A stretch of DNA of 11,742 nt, from contig CAZRTJ010000042.1 in the NCBI GenBank assembly GCA_964602985.1, positions 1 to 11,742 on the forward strand, written 5' to 3'. The notes below the pieces were generated by a model, which was given only the letters and a program-made list of their open reading frames with translations, did no database searches and had not been told where the DNA came from. The position numbers and the translations under genes were made by a program. This stretch comes from CAYZJB01 sp964602985 (GTDB lineage Bacteria; CLD3; SB21). Positions 1 through 6,937 of the stretch are shown in pieces; the first letter of the stretch is position 1, and every line of letters starts with the position of its first letter.

Positions 1-1
1 T

Positions 2-643
2 GTCGTTACGGACGATCCGTTTAAGCGCCAGACCATAGAAGAATTTGCCGAGATCATTCGTCGCGAGTTGAACATCAAGGATATTGAATTTCTCTCCGAT
101 GCCGGATCCGTCGTCACCCGCAGGGCCAAGCCGAATTTCAAAATCCTCGGCAAGCGCGTGGGAAAACAGATGAACACAGTCGCGGCGGCCATCAAAGGAT
201 GGACCGACACGGAAATGACGTCCTTGTTGCGGGGCGAGTCCGTGCGGGTTACCGCTCAAGGCGAAATCATTGACATTGCGCGTGAGGATGTAGAAATTGA
301 ACACGACGAAAGGGCAGGACTCGCGGTGGAGTCTGACAAGGATCTGACGGTGGCACTCGAGACAACATTGACCCAGGACTTGATCGACGAAGGGCTGGCG
401 CGCGAATTTGTCAATCGCGTGCAAAACCTGCGCAAGGACGCCGGCTTCAAAGTCGTCGAGAGAATTCGGATCACGTATGAAGCCGCTGAGGAGCTTCGAC
501 ATGCGATCGACAAACAAATGAAGTATATTATGTCCGAAACGTTGGCGTTGGAAGTCCGCCACGGTTTGGAGAAACAGGGAGACCGACATTCCGTCGAAAT
601 TAACAATGAAGAAGTCCGAATCAGCGTTCGCGCAGTCGAATAA
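2..643 (+). CDS. ileS: Isoleucyl-tRNA synthetase, C-terminal part (5' truncated by the window)
   Basis: Charges tRNA-Ile with isoleucine in the cytoplasm. Only the last 213 or so codons are present; the frame is open from base 2 and the start lies to the left. What is visible is the C-terminal tRNA-binding region. It includes the block EGLAREFVNRVQNLRKDAGF (encoded near 390-447), typical of the long eukaryote-like (type 2) bacterial IleRS, as I recall the family. The visible part has no cysteine, so the C-terminal Cys-rich zinc-binding element of E. coli-type IleRS is absent. The catalytic HIGH and KMSKS motifs would lie upstream, outside the window. It ends with TAA 30 nt before the dksA-like gene and is probably co-transcribed with it and lspA. 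The identity is confident; the type assignment rests on the C-terminus only. Confidence 0.9.
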   Translation, partial: VVTDDPFKRQTIEEFAEIIRRELNIKDIEFLSDAGSVVTRRAKPNFKILGKRVGKQMNTVAAAIKGWTDTEMTSLLRGESVRVTAQGEIIDIAREDVEIEHDERAGLAVESDKDLTVALETTLTQDLIDEGLAREFVNRVQNLRKDAGFKVVERIRITYEAAEELRHAIDKQMKYIMSETLALEVRHGLEKQGDRHSVEINNEEVRISVRAVE

Positions 644-673
644 ACGCGGACGCAACATTCAAAGAGGTGCGTT

Positions 674-1072
674 ATGAAGAAGAAGGATCTTGAGTACTTT
701 CGGAAACTCATCATCGAGGAACAGAACAAAATTCTGAAGGACATGGGCTATCTCAAGGAAACCCTGATGGATTCCACCATTCGAGACGCCTCCGGCGATC
801 ACTCCGCGTACGCCTTTCACATGGCCGACCAGGGCAGCGATACCTACGATCGTGAGAAGAGCTTCTTGCTGGCTGCGCGTGAAAATAAATATCTTCAGGG
901 ACTCGTCGAAGCCCTGGAGCGCATCGACAACGGTACCTACGGAGTTTGCCAGATTTGCGGCAACGACATTGAAAAGGAAAGACTGGAGATGGTGCTCGTG
1001 GCCAAATACCACGTCGATTGCAAGAAGAAGCTGGAAAAGGCAAAAACCAAGGACACACAACTTAGCGAATAG
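674..1072 (+). CDS. dksA: DksA/TraR-family zinc-finger transcription factor
   Basis: 132-residue member of the DksA/TraR family, whose proteins enter the RNA polymerase secondary channel and modulate initiation, often together with ppGpp. An N-terminal coiled-coil region (about 1-85) holds an acidic stretch with D52, D56 and D59 that could form the tip. The C-terminal finger spans about 90-118. The finger reads CQIC at 92-95, then 17 residues, then HVDC at 113-116, so the usual Cys4 set is Cys3-His here, with H113 in the third ligand position. The ATG is preceded by AGAGGTG (663-669) at good spacing. It sits between ileS (30-nt gap) and lspA (11-nt gap), probably in one transcript. Family assignment is firm; whether it acts as true DksA or as a paralogous regulator cannot be told. 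Confidence 0.88.
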   Translation: MKKKDLEYFRKLIIEEQNKILKDMGYLKETLMDSTIRDASGDHSAYAFHMADQGSDTYDREKSFLLAARENKYLQGLVEALERIDNGTYGVCQICGNDIEKERLEMVLVAKYHVDCKKKLEKAKTKDTQLSE

Positions 1073-1083
1073 GACGGTTTGAT

Positions 1084-1602
1084 TTGAAAGTCTACGTATT
1101 GGCACTGCTCATTATCGCATCGGATCAGGTCAGCAAGATGGTTGTGAAGGGATCGATGACGTTGTATGAGAGCATCCCTGTTTTCGGCACAACCCTACAG
1201 CTGACGTACATCGAGAATCCCGGTATGGCCTTTGGTATACGTTTTTTTGAGGACCACCCGTTTTGGGGCCGCTGGTTCTTTTCGATCGTATCGGTGATTG
1301 CATCGATCGGTCTGATTTGGTACATCCGTTTGGCCAAGAAGGAAAGCCGCTTGTACCGAGCCTCGCTGGGCATGATCCTGGGCGGGGCCGTCGGTAACCT
1401 CATCGACCGAATCTCCTACGGTCGAGTTGTGGATTTTGTCGATGTGGATATCCCGGACATGATGGGCATGAGTCGATGGCCTGTGTTCAACGTGGCGGAT
1501 TCCGCGGTGGTTTGCGGGATGATCCTGATGACGTGTTACATTCTGTTCGTCAAACGCTCCGACCCCAAGTCGGAGGAGATTGCTGTCACTTCCCGGGAAT
1601 AA
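1084..1602 (+). CDS. lspA: Lipoprotein signal peptidase (signal peptidase II)
   Basis: 172-residue inner-membrane aspartic protease that removes signal peptides from diacylglyceryl-modified prolipoproteins. Four hydrophobic segments are visible (about 3-18, 63-82, 93-108 and 138-156). Family motifs are intact: SDQVSK at 13-18, NPGMAFG at 45-51, GNLIDR at 104-109, the VVDF catalytic Asp (D117) and the FNVADS catalytic Asp (D139). The start is TTG at 1084. It is needed to include the first transmembrane helix and D14, and an AGGA (1071-1074) overlapping the dksA stop lies 9 nt upstream. The next ATG (codon 19) would cut off the first helix. The short charged tail after residue 157 is not conserved in the family. 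Complete and apparently functional. Confidence 0.96.
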   Translation: MKVYVLALLIIASDQVSKMVVKGSMTLYESIPVFGTTLQLTYIENPGMAFGIRFFEDHPFWGRWFFSIVSVIASIGLIWYIRLAKKESRLYRASLGMILGGAVGNLIDRISYGRVVDFVDVDIPDMMGMSRWPVFNVADSAVVCGMILMTCYILFVKRSDPKSEEIAVTSRE

Positions 1603-1670
1603 GGGGACGCGGCACATGGTTATAACAAACAAAATCAGCAAACCGGTATCACCCAAAGAAGGAAAAAGAG

Positions 1671-2000
1671 ATGGCCCATCCGATTGCATTGACCGATGAT
1701 TCATTTGAGAATGAAGTTCTGAAATCTGACAAGCCCGTCGTGGTGGACTTTTGGGCGACGTGGTGTGCGCCATGCCGCATGATAGCCCCGGTCATTGAAG
1801 AAATGGCGAAGGAATACGATGGCCAGGCAAAAATCTGCAAAATGGATGTGGACGCCAATCCGGTCGTTGCTTCCAAATTTGGCATTATGAGCATCCCGAG
1901 CGTCCTGTACTTCAAGAATGGCCAACTCGTCGACAAAGTTGTCGGCGCGGTACCCAAGAGTCAACTGGTCTCCAAGCTCCAGGGAGCGATCGCCAAGTAG
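1671..2000 (+). CDS. trxA: Thioredoxin
   Basis: 109-residue cytoplasmic dithiol-disulfide oxidoreductase of ordinary thioredoxin length. The active site is WCAPC at 31-35 (catalytic C32 and C35); Ala replaces the more common Gly, a frequent natural variant. D26 (VVDFWA) is the buried Asp and P76 (MSIPSV) the cis-proline next to the active site. The start ATG follows a strong ribosome binding site, AAGAAGGA at 1656-1663. A 68-nt gap separates it from lspA. I see no convincing Bacteroidetes-type promoter there; TATAAC at 1621-1626 is the only -10-like string and has no matching upstream box. The gene is followed by an intrinsic terminator, so it is the last gene of this block, read either from its own promoter or by read-through from lspA. 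Confidence 0.97.
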   Translation: MAHPIALTDDSFENEVLKSDKPVVVDFWATWCAPCRMIAPVIEEMAKEYDGQAKICKMDVDANPVVASKFGIMSIPSVLYFKNGQLVDKVVGAVPKSQLVSKLQGAIAK

Positions 2001-2024
2001 CTCGCACGCAATATTTCGTCCGTG

Positions 2025-2055
2025 AGCCCTTTGTCGCATGACGAAGGGCTTTTTT
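2025..2055 (+). terminator. Intrinsic (Rho-independent) terminator after trxA
   Basis: An 11-bp stem, AGCCCTTTGTC (2025-2035) paired with GACGAAGGGCT (2040-2050), contains one T-G wobble and a 4-nt GCAT loop. It is followed directly by a run of six T (2050-2055). It begins 25 nt after the trxA stop and separates the ileS-trxA block from the next operon. Confidence 0.93.
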
Positions 2056-2064
2056 GTGCGTTGC

Positions 2065-2095
2065 TTGATTCACTTTCACAAGAACGCTATATTTT
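2065..2095 (+). promoter_or_regulatory. Predicted promoter of the acyl-CoA dehydrogenase - pgpH - ybeY - nadC - rpiB operon
   Basis: TTGATT at 2065-2070 is followed after 17 nt by TATATT at 2088-2093, a good sigma-70-like layout. In Bacteroidetes terms, TTG lies 20 nt before TATATTTT, one base from TAnnTTTG. The same 20-nt spacing occurs in the etfQO promoter at the other end of the window. It sits between the trxA terminator and the acyl-CoA dehydrogenase ribosome binding site (AAGGAA, 2120-2125), where a promoter is required. Predicted from sequence only. Confidence 0.6.
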
Positions 2096-2131
2096 TTAAC
2101 GCTTTCGATCAACCTGGACAAGGAATACTGC

Positions 2132-3295
2132 ATGCCTGCTTTCGATTTTACAGACGACGAGAAACGACTCCGCGCTGAGGTACGGGAATTTACCTCACGC
2201 TTCATCGAACCCATGGCCGGTTCATTGGATCAATCATGTGAATTCCCTGCAGAGAATGTTCGGAGAATGGGTGAGCGCGGTTGGATGGGCATTCCCTTTC
2301 CCAAACAATACGGTGGGTTGGGTATGTCCTCGGTTGCCTACTGTCTTGCGGTGATTGAAATTTCGAAGGTCTGTGCGTCTCACGGGATCACTCTGGCGGC
2401 TCATACCGGAATTGGTTCGGGACCCATCCATCTATTTGGGACGGACGAGCAAAAGAAGAAGTATCTGACTCCTCTGGCTCGCGGCGAAAAGATCGCATCG
2501 TTTGGACTGACGGAGCCTTCGGCCGGCAGCGATGCCGGTGGCACCCGGACATCCGCCGAGCGGGTCGGTGACCATTACATCGTCAACGGATCCAAGATCT
2601 TCATCACGAGCGCCGGATTTGCCGAGACCTTCGTCATCACGGCCGTGACGGATAAGAAGAAGGGCAAACACGGAATCAGTTCCTTCATTGTTGAAAAATC
2701 ATTTCCCGGATTCCTGGTCGGAAAGAAGGAAAACAAAATGGGATGGCGCGCCTCCGACACGCGCATGCTTCACTTCGAGAACATGAAGGTCCCCGCCGAA
2801 AATCTCCTCGGCAAAGAGGGAGAGGGATTCAAAGCCTTTCTAAAAGTCCTGGATGGAGGACGAGTCGGAATGGCGGCGCTGTCGCTTGGAATTGCGATTG
2901 GAGCATACGAAGCGGCACTGGCGTTTTCGAAAACGCGAACGCAGTTTGACCATCCGATCGCAGACAATCAGGGTATTCAATTTTACCTTGCCGACATGGC
3001 CTTGGGCATCGAATGCGGCTGGCATCTGGTGATGAACGCCGCTCGGCTCAAAGACGCGGGCCGGCCGTACTCCGTCGAGGCGGCCATGGCAAAACTCCAG
3101 ACAAGCGAGTTGGCCATGCAGGTCACGACTCGCGCTGTGCAGCTGCACGGTGCGTGGGGTACCACCTCCGACTACCCGGTCGAGCGCTACTTCCGAGATG
3201 CCAAGATTTGCGAAATTGGCGAAGGTACATCCGAAATCCAGCGTATGGTCATTGCGCGTCACCTCCTATCCGACTTTCCGGCTCCATCGACATGA
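2132..3295 (+). CDS. Acyl-CoA dehydrogenase (short-chain / butyryl-CoA dehydrogenase-like)
   Basis: 387-residue FAD enzyme that oxidises an acyl-CoA to the trans-2-enoyl-CoA and passes electrons to ETF. Domains in order: N-terminal helical domain (1-120), central beta domain (120-225) with the FAD/substrate signature FGLTEPSAGSDA at 124-135, and C-terminal helical domain (235-380). The catalytic base is E364 in EGTSEIQR. The C-terminal RTQFDHPI and HGAWGTTSDYPVER blocks are typical of the family. Length matches the short/branched-chain types; substrate chain length cannot be fixed from this. The ATG is preceded by AAGGAA at 2120-2125. It is the first gene of its operon and overlaps pgpH by 4 nt (ATGA). 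ETF:quinone oxidoreductase, the downstream electron acceptor, is in the opposite operon of the same window, but the ETF subunits are not. Confidence 0.93.
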   Translation: MPAFDFTDDEKRLRAEVREFTSRFIEPMAGSLDQSCEFPAENVRRMGERGWMGIPFPKQYGGLGMSSVAYCLAVIEISKVCASHGITLAAHTGIGSGPIHLFGTDEQKKKYLTPLARGEKIASFGLTEPSAGSDAGGTRTSAERVGDHYIVNGSKIFITSAGFAETFVITAVTDKKKGKHGISSFIVEKSFPGFLVGKKENKMGWRASDTRMLHFENMKVPAENLLGKEGEGFKAFLKVLDGGRVGMAALSLGIAIGAYEAALAFSKTRTQFDHPIADNQGIQFYLADMALGIECGWHLVMNAARLKDAGRPYSVEAAMAKLQTSELAMQVTTRAVQLHGAWGTTSDYPVERYFRDAKICEIGEGTSEIQRMVIARHLLSDFPAPST

Positions 3296-5685
3296 AATCA
3301 TCCCGGAAATTGCACCCGTACCTTCCCCTTCCTCTGGACCGTCTGTGGCGGCGAATTCACTATCTCGTTCGGCGGCGCAATTACCTTCTCGTCCGATATG
3401 CTGCGCTGGCGCTGATGATCATCGTGCCCACCCTTCTGTTTCCGAGTACGGAGTTCACGTACTATGCCGAATTCAAAGTGGGTACCATCTCCCCGTCCGA
3501 AGTTCGGGCGCCCCTCACATTCCCCGTTTACAAAAGTCTCGATCAGCTGGCGCGGGAACGCAACGACGCTCAAGCGCTCATCGCGCCTGTCTTTGAGCGA
3601 AGCGAATCCATCACAAAGGCGCAACTAGCAAATTTGGATGAACTGATTTCGCTCTTCTACATGTTGCGGAAGTCACCGAAACCGTTTGTCTACACCGACA
3701 ACGATGGAAAGACGCAGACGTACATTCCGCAGTCGTTTGATTCCCTCCGAAATTCCATCAACAAGAAGTACGGACTCAATGTGCTCGAGGACCGCTGGCA
3801 CATCCTGATCGGCAAAGAGCAGATCACGGATCCCGTCTCGCCCGCGCGCATGGATACGATGCGGCAATTGCAATCCCAGACAGTGACCCGCTCCCTCACG
3901 TATCTCCAGTTTGAGGAATTCGCGCGCAGTCTCTCGCGGTTCTTGTCGGACCAGTTTGCCGTGGGGATCGTCAATGTCGACAAGAATTCGTTCAAGAGTC
4001 CCATCTCCCCGATCGGAATTCGTGACGGACAAAAGGAATCGACCGAGTTTGTCAAAAGCGTAAACGACCTCGATGAGGCGCGCTACCGTGTGCAGGATAT
4101 CTTGCGCAATGGGTATCGGGATCCGAAACTGATCAATCTGTCCTACGAGATCCTGACTCTCTTCCTGACGCCGAATCTGATCTACAAGGAGGACGAGACG
4201 AATCGCCGTCGGGCCGATGCGGTCACCGGCGTTCCACAAACCTACGGCTTCGTACTCGCTGGCGACGTAATCGTCGGCAAGAACGAAAGCATCACGCCCA
4301 CCATCCACCAGCAATTGATCTCCCTGGAAACGGCGCTGGCAGAAAAGCGCGAACTGGAAGGCGGCATCAACTGGTTCCTGCCGTACTTGGGCCGGGGACT
4401 GCTTGTGTTCACATTGATGTTCTTCCTTATGGCGTACGTTTTCTTCTATCGAGAAGACATTTTCTATGACGTACAGAAATTTACACTGCTGGTGTCACTC
4501 GTGTTGCTGGAAATATTCTTCTACTACGTCGTTATCCACATTTACGCTTTTCCCATTTTTGTCATTCCGATTGTCTTTAGCAGCGTTCTGGTAACCGTGC
4601 TCTTTGACGTCCGGCTGGGTCTGATTGCGACAGCTTCGTTGAGTTTCCTGATCGGCGCCATGCAGGGCAATGAGTATACGACCACGATCGTACTCGCATT
4701 CGTCGGGGCCATCTCTTGTGTTGCCGTCTTTCGCATTTCGCGTCGCAGTCACGTTTTCACGTCGATCCTTTGGGTGTCCCTGGCCTACGTCTTCATCATT
4801 ATCACCATGAGCTTTGTGAAGTACACCGATCTGACCGAAGCGATCCTGACACAACTTCCGTACGCGCTGATCAGCGGGATCTTGTCGATGTTGCTGGCGT
4901 TTGGGTGTCTGGTGCTGTTTGAGAGCATCTTTGACGTCTGTACGACGTTTACCCTCATGGAACTGGCCGACTCCAATCACCCGTTGCAACAGCAACTCGC
5001 CTTGAACGCACCCGGCACGTACCATCACAGCGTGATTGTCGGTAATCTGGCGGCAGCGGCAGCCGAAGCGGTCGGAGCCAATCCACTGCTGGCAAGGGTC
5101 GGCGGTCTGTATCACGATATCGGAAAATGCGAGATGGCCGAGTACTTTGTTGAAAACCAATTCGGCGCAGACAACAAACACGAACAGCTGACGCCTCGGA
5201 TGAGCGCAATGATTCTCCAGCGCCACATCACCAAGGGCCTGGAAATGGCACAAACCCACCGCATCCCGAGAATCATTCAACATTTCATCCCGGAACACCA
5301 CGGGCATCAACTCATGACGTATTTTTACCACAAAGCTCTGGAAAAGAAACAACCCTTGGAAACGCTTCTGGACACTGACTTTCGGTATCAGGGTCCTCGT
5401 CCGCAAACGAAGGAATCCGGGATCCTCATGCTCGCCGACGGAGTCGAAGCGGCCACGCACAGCATCAAGGAACCGACGGCCGACAAAGTCCGAAGCATGG
5501 TGTCAACCATCGTTCAACTGCGGCTGCAGGACGGCGAACTCGATGAGTGCGATCTGACGATTGGCGATCTCAAGAAGATCGAAAGCGCCTTTATCCCCTT
5601 GCTGCAGAGCATTCACCATGTCCGTCCGGAATACCCAACTCCCGTCGTGGAATCGGTGACCAAGCCTCTCGAGGTCGCGAGATGA
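3292..5685 (+). CDS. pgpH: PgpH-like 7TM-HD membrane phosphodiesterase (cyclic-di-AMP hydrolysis)
   Basis: 797-residue membrane protein of the 7TMR-HDED / 7TM-HD architecture. By family knowledge it hydrolyses cyclic-di-AMP to pApA. One transmembrane helix lies at about 34-51, then a large extracytoplasmic domain (about 55-360), a cluster of hydrophobic helices (about 362-548) and a cytoplasmic HD domain (about 570-770). HD-domain residues visible are H578/H579 (YHHS), H608 and D609 (YHDIGK), H645, and H669/H670 (EHHG), followed by ADGVEAA near 715-721. The usual NPHD segment reads NKHE (628-631), a mild change. The start is the ATG at 3292, overlapping the preceding stop as ATGA. The frame is open upstream for 93 more codons, but these lie inside the acyl-CoA dehydrogenase gene and are not homologous to the family. 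Expression is probably by translational coupling, as no ribosome binding site is seen. Confidence 0.9.
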   Translation: MKSSRKLHPYLPLPLDRLWRRIHYLVRRRNYLLVRYAALALMIIVPTLLFPSTEFTYYAEFKVGTISPSEVRAPLTFPVYKSLDQLARERNDAQALIAPVFERSESITKAQLANLDELISLFYMLRKSPKPFVYTDNDGKTQTYIPQSFDSLRNSINKKYGLNVLEDRWHILIGKEQITDPVSPARMDTMRQLQSQTVTRSLTYLQFEEFARSLSRFLSDQFAVGIVNVDKNSFKSPISPIGIRDGQKESTEFVKSVNDLDEARYRVQDILRNGYRDPKLINLSYEILTLFLTPNLIYKEDETNRRRADAVTGVPQTYGFVLAGDVIVGKNESITPTIHQQLISLETALAEKRELEGGINWFLPYLGRGLLVFTLMFFLMAYVFFYREDIFYDVQKFTLLVSLVLLEIFFYYVVIHIYAFPIFVIPIVFSSVLVTVLFDVRLGLIATASLSFLIGAMQGNEYTTTIVLAFVGAISCVAVFRISRRSHVFTSILWVSLAYVFIIITMSFVKYTDLTEAILTQLPYALISGILSMLLAFGCLVLFESIFDVCTTFTLMELADSNHPLQQQLALNAPGTYHHSVIVGNLAAAAAEAVGANPLLARVGGLYHDIGKCEMAEYFVENQFGADNKHEQLTPRMSAMILQRHITKGLEMAQTHRIPRIIQHFIPEHHGHQLMTYFYHKALEKKQPLETLLDTDFRYQGPRPQTKESGILMLADGVEAATHSIKEPTADKVRSMVSTIVQLRLQDGELDECDLTIGDLKKIESAFIPLLQSIHHVRPEYPTPVVESVTKPLEVAR

Positions 5686-6101
5686 TTGAGATTGTCAGGA
5701 CTCCACGGACTCCCGCACTGCCCGTTCAAAAAATTCTGCGCTTGGGCAGGGAAATCCTGGAAGGGGAAGGAATGCGTCGAGCGGGAGATATTTCCATCGT
5801 CTTTCTGAATGACCGACGTATCCGAACCATCAACAGGCGCTACCTGCATCACGACTGCGCCACCGATGTGATCACCTTTCCGCTCCATGAGACGCCGTCA
5901 CCGACTGTGGAAGGAGAAATATACATCAGTCACGAACGCGCACGGATCCAGGCACGCCGTTTCAATGTGACGTTCGAAAATGAAATCCTGCGCCTGGTGG
6001 CGCATGGATTGCTTCATTTGCTCGGCTACACAGATACATCCAAATCCAACCAGCAGCGGATGCTTCTCGTCGGCGATCGCTATGTGGAGGCTATTTGTTG
6101 A
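5682..6101 (+). CDS. ybeY: Endoribonuclease YbeY (rRNA maturation factor)
   Basis: 139-residue member of the UPF0054 family, a metal-dependent endoribonuclease used in 16S rRNA 3'-end maturation and ribosome quality control. Visible motifs are the TDVITFP block (61-67), GEIYIS (78-83) and the metal site AHGLLHLLGYTD (107-118). H108 and H112 are present, but the third histidine of the usual HGxLHLxGYDH is D118. From memory, Bacteroidetes homologs show the same change, as well as YLxHD in place of YRxxD (here YLHHD at 54-58). The ATG overlaps the pgpH stop (ATGA) and is preceded by GAGG at 5671-5674. In many bacteria ybeY is found beside 7TM-HD protein genes, which supports both calls. Confidence 0.92.
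   Translation: MIEIVRTPRTPALPVQKILRLGREILEGEGMRRAGDISIVFLNDRRIRTINRRYLHHDCATDVITFPLHETPSPTVEGEIYISHERARIQARRFNVTFENEILRLVAHGLLHLLGYTDTSKSNQQRMLLVGDRYVEAIC
6086..6090 (+). promoter_or_regulatory. Ribosome binding site deciding the nadC start
   Basis: GGAGG lies inside the end of ybeY. Two adjacent TTG codons (6095 and 6098) could start nadC. The spacing is 4 nt to the first and 7 nt to the second, favouring 6098. That start also gives a TTGA overlap with the ybeY stop, like the ATGA overlaps at the neighbouring junctions. Confidence 0.7.
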
Positions 6102-6937
6102 GTATCGATTCCTTGCTCTCTCTGGCCGCAGAGGAAGATATTGGCGGTGGAGATATCACCAGCCGCGCTACCATTCCCGAGCACCAGCGCTCCGTGGGCA
6201 TCATCCTCGCGAAAGCGGAAGGAGTTCTTTGCGGAACGGAGGTGGCCACGGAGGTCTTCCAAAAACTGGGCGGCCCTGTCGACCTGCAATGGGTGGAGCG
6301 GGACGCGGCGCCGCTCCGACTAGGCACAAGAATCGTGCACCTTTCCGGTTTCACGCGTGATATCCTAACTGCGGAACGAATCGCCTTGAATTTTCTCCAA
6401 CGCCTGAGCGGTGTCGCCACCTTGACGCGCAAGTACGTCGACGCCGTGACTGGAACCGGCGCGCAGATCTTGGACACACGCAAGACGACGCCGGGCTATC
6501 GAATGCTCGACAAATACGCCGTGCGATGCGGAGGCGGAACCAATCATCGGATTGGATTGTTCGACATGTTTCTGATAAAAGAAAACCACATTCTGGCGGC
6601 CGGGGGTGTGGCTCCCGCAATCGAACGTTGTCTGTCGTCGAATCGAGTGTTTGCGAAACCGCTCAAGATCGAGGTGGAGACGCGGACGCTCGACGATGTC
6701 CGGGCGTGCATGCCCTATCCGATCGCGCGCGTGATGCTGGACAATATGCCTCTTGCGATGATGGCCGAGGCTGTGCAAATTGTTGACAAGCGATTTGAAA
6801 TCGAGGCTTCTGGCGGCGTCAACCTTCAGACCGTGCGGAGCATTGCGGAAACCGGAGTGGACTACATTTCCGTCGGTGCGATCACCCACTCGGCTCCGGC
6901 GCTGGACCTCAGTTTGCTGTTGACGGAGAATCTATGA
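6098..6937 (+). CDS. nadC: Nicotinate-nucleotide pyrophosphorylase (quinolinate phosphoribosyltransferase)
   Basis: 279-residue cytoplasmic enzyme converting quinolinate and PRPP to nicotinate mononucleotide, CO2 and PPi in de novo NAD synthesis. The N-terminal open-faced domain (1-105) has EEDIGGGDIT (12-21). The barrel domain holds the family signatures ERIALNFLQRLSGVAT (93-108), LDTRKTTPG (125-133), CGGGTNHRIGL (144-154), DMFLIKENH (156-164), EASGGV (236-241) and ISVGAITHS (257-265). All expected substrate-contacting Arg, Lys and His blocks are present. The TTG start at 6098 is chosen from the GGAGG spacing; a TTG one codon upstream is the alternative. The gene overlaps ybeY by 4 nt and the rpiB-like gene by 4 nt (ATGA). 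nadA and nadB are not in the window. Confidence 0.96.
   Translation: MSIDSLLSLAAEEDIGGGDITSRATIPEHQRSVGIILAKAEGVLCGTEVATEVFQKLGGPVDLQWVERDAAPLRLGTRIVHLSGFTRDILTAERIALNFLQRLSGVATLTRKYVDAVTGTGAQILDTRKTTPGYRMLDKYAVRCGGGTNHRIGLFDMFLIKENHILAAGGVAPAIERCLSSNRVFAKPLKIEVETRTLDDVRACMPYPIARVMLDNMPLAMMAEAVQIVDKRFEIEASGGVNLQTVRSIAETGVDYISVGAITHSAPALDLSLLLTENL

Noticed and set aside
1603..1670. Promoter in front of trxA
   Set aside because: TATAAC at 1621-1626 has no -35 or -33 box at a suitable distance. Not strong enough to list.
3013..3291. Upstream in-frame extension of pgpH by 93 codons
   Set aside because: It is wholly inside the acyl-CoA dehydrogenase gene and gives an Arg-rich, unstructured translation. 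The ATG at 3292 matches the family start and the ATGA overlap.
4495..5460. Long open frame on the - strand inside pgpH (about 321 codons)
   Set aside because: Antisense to the membrane and HD domains of pgpH. The translation is His-, Gln- and Asp-rich with no domain or plausible ribosome binding context.
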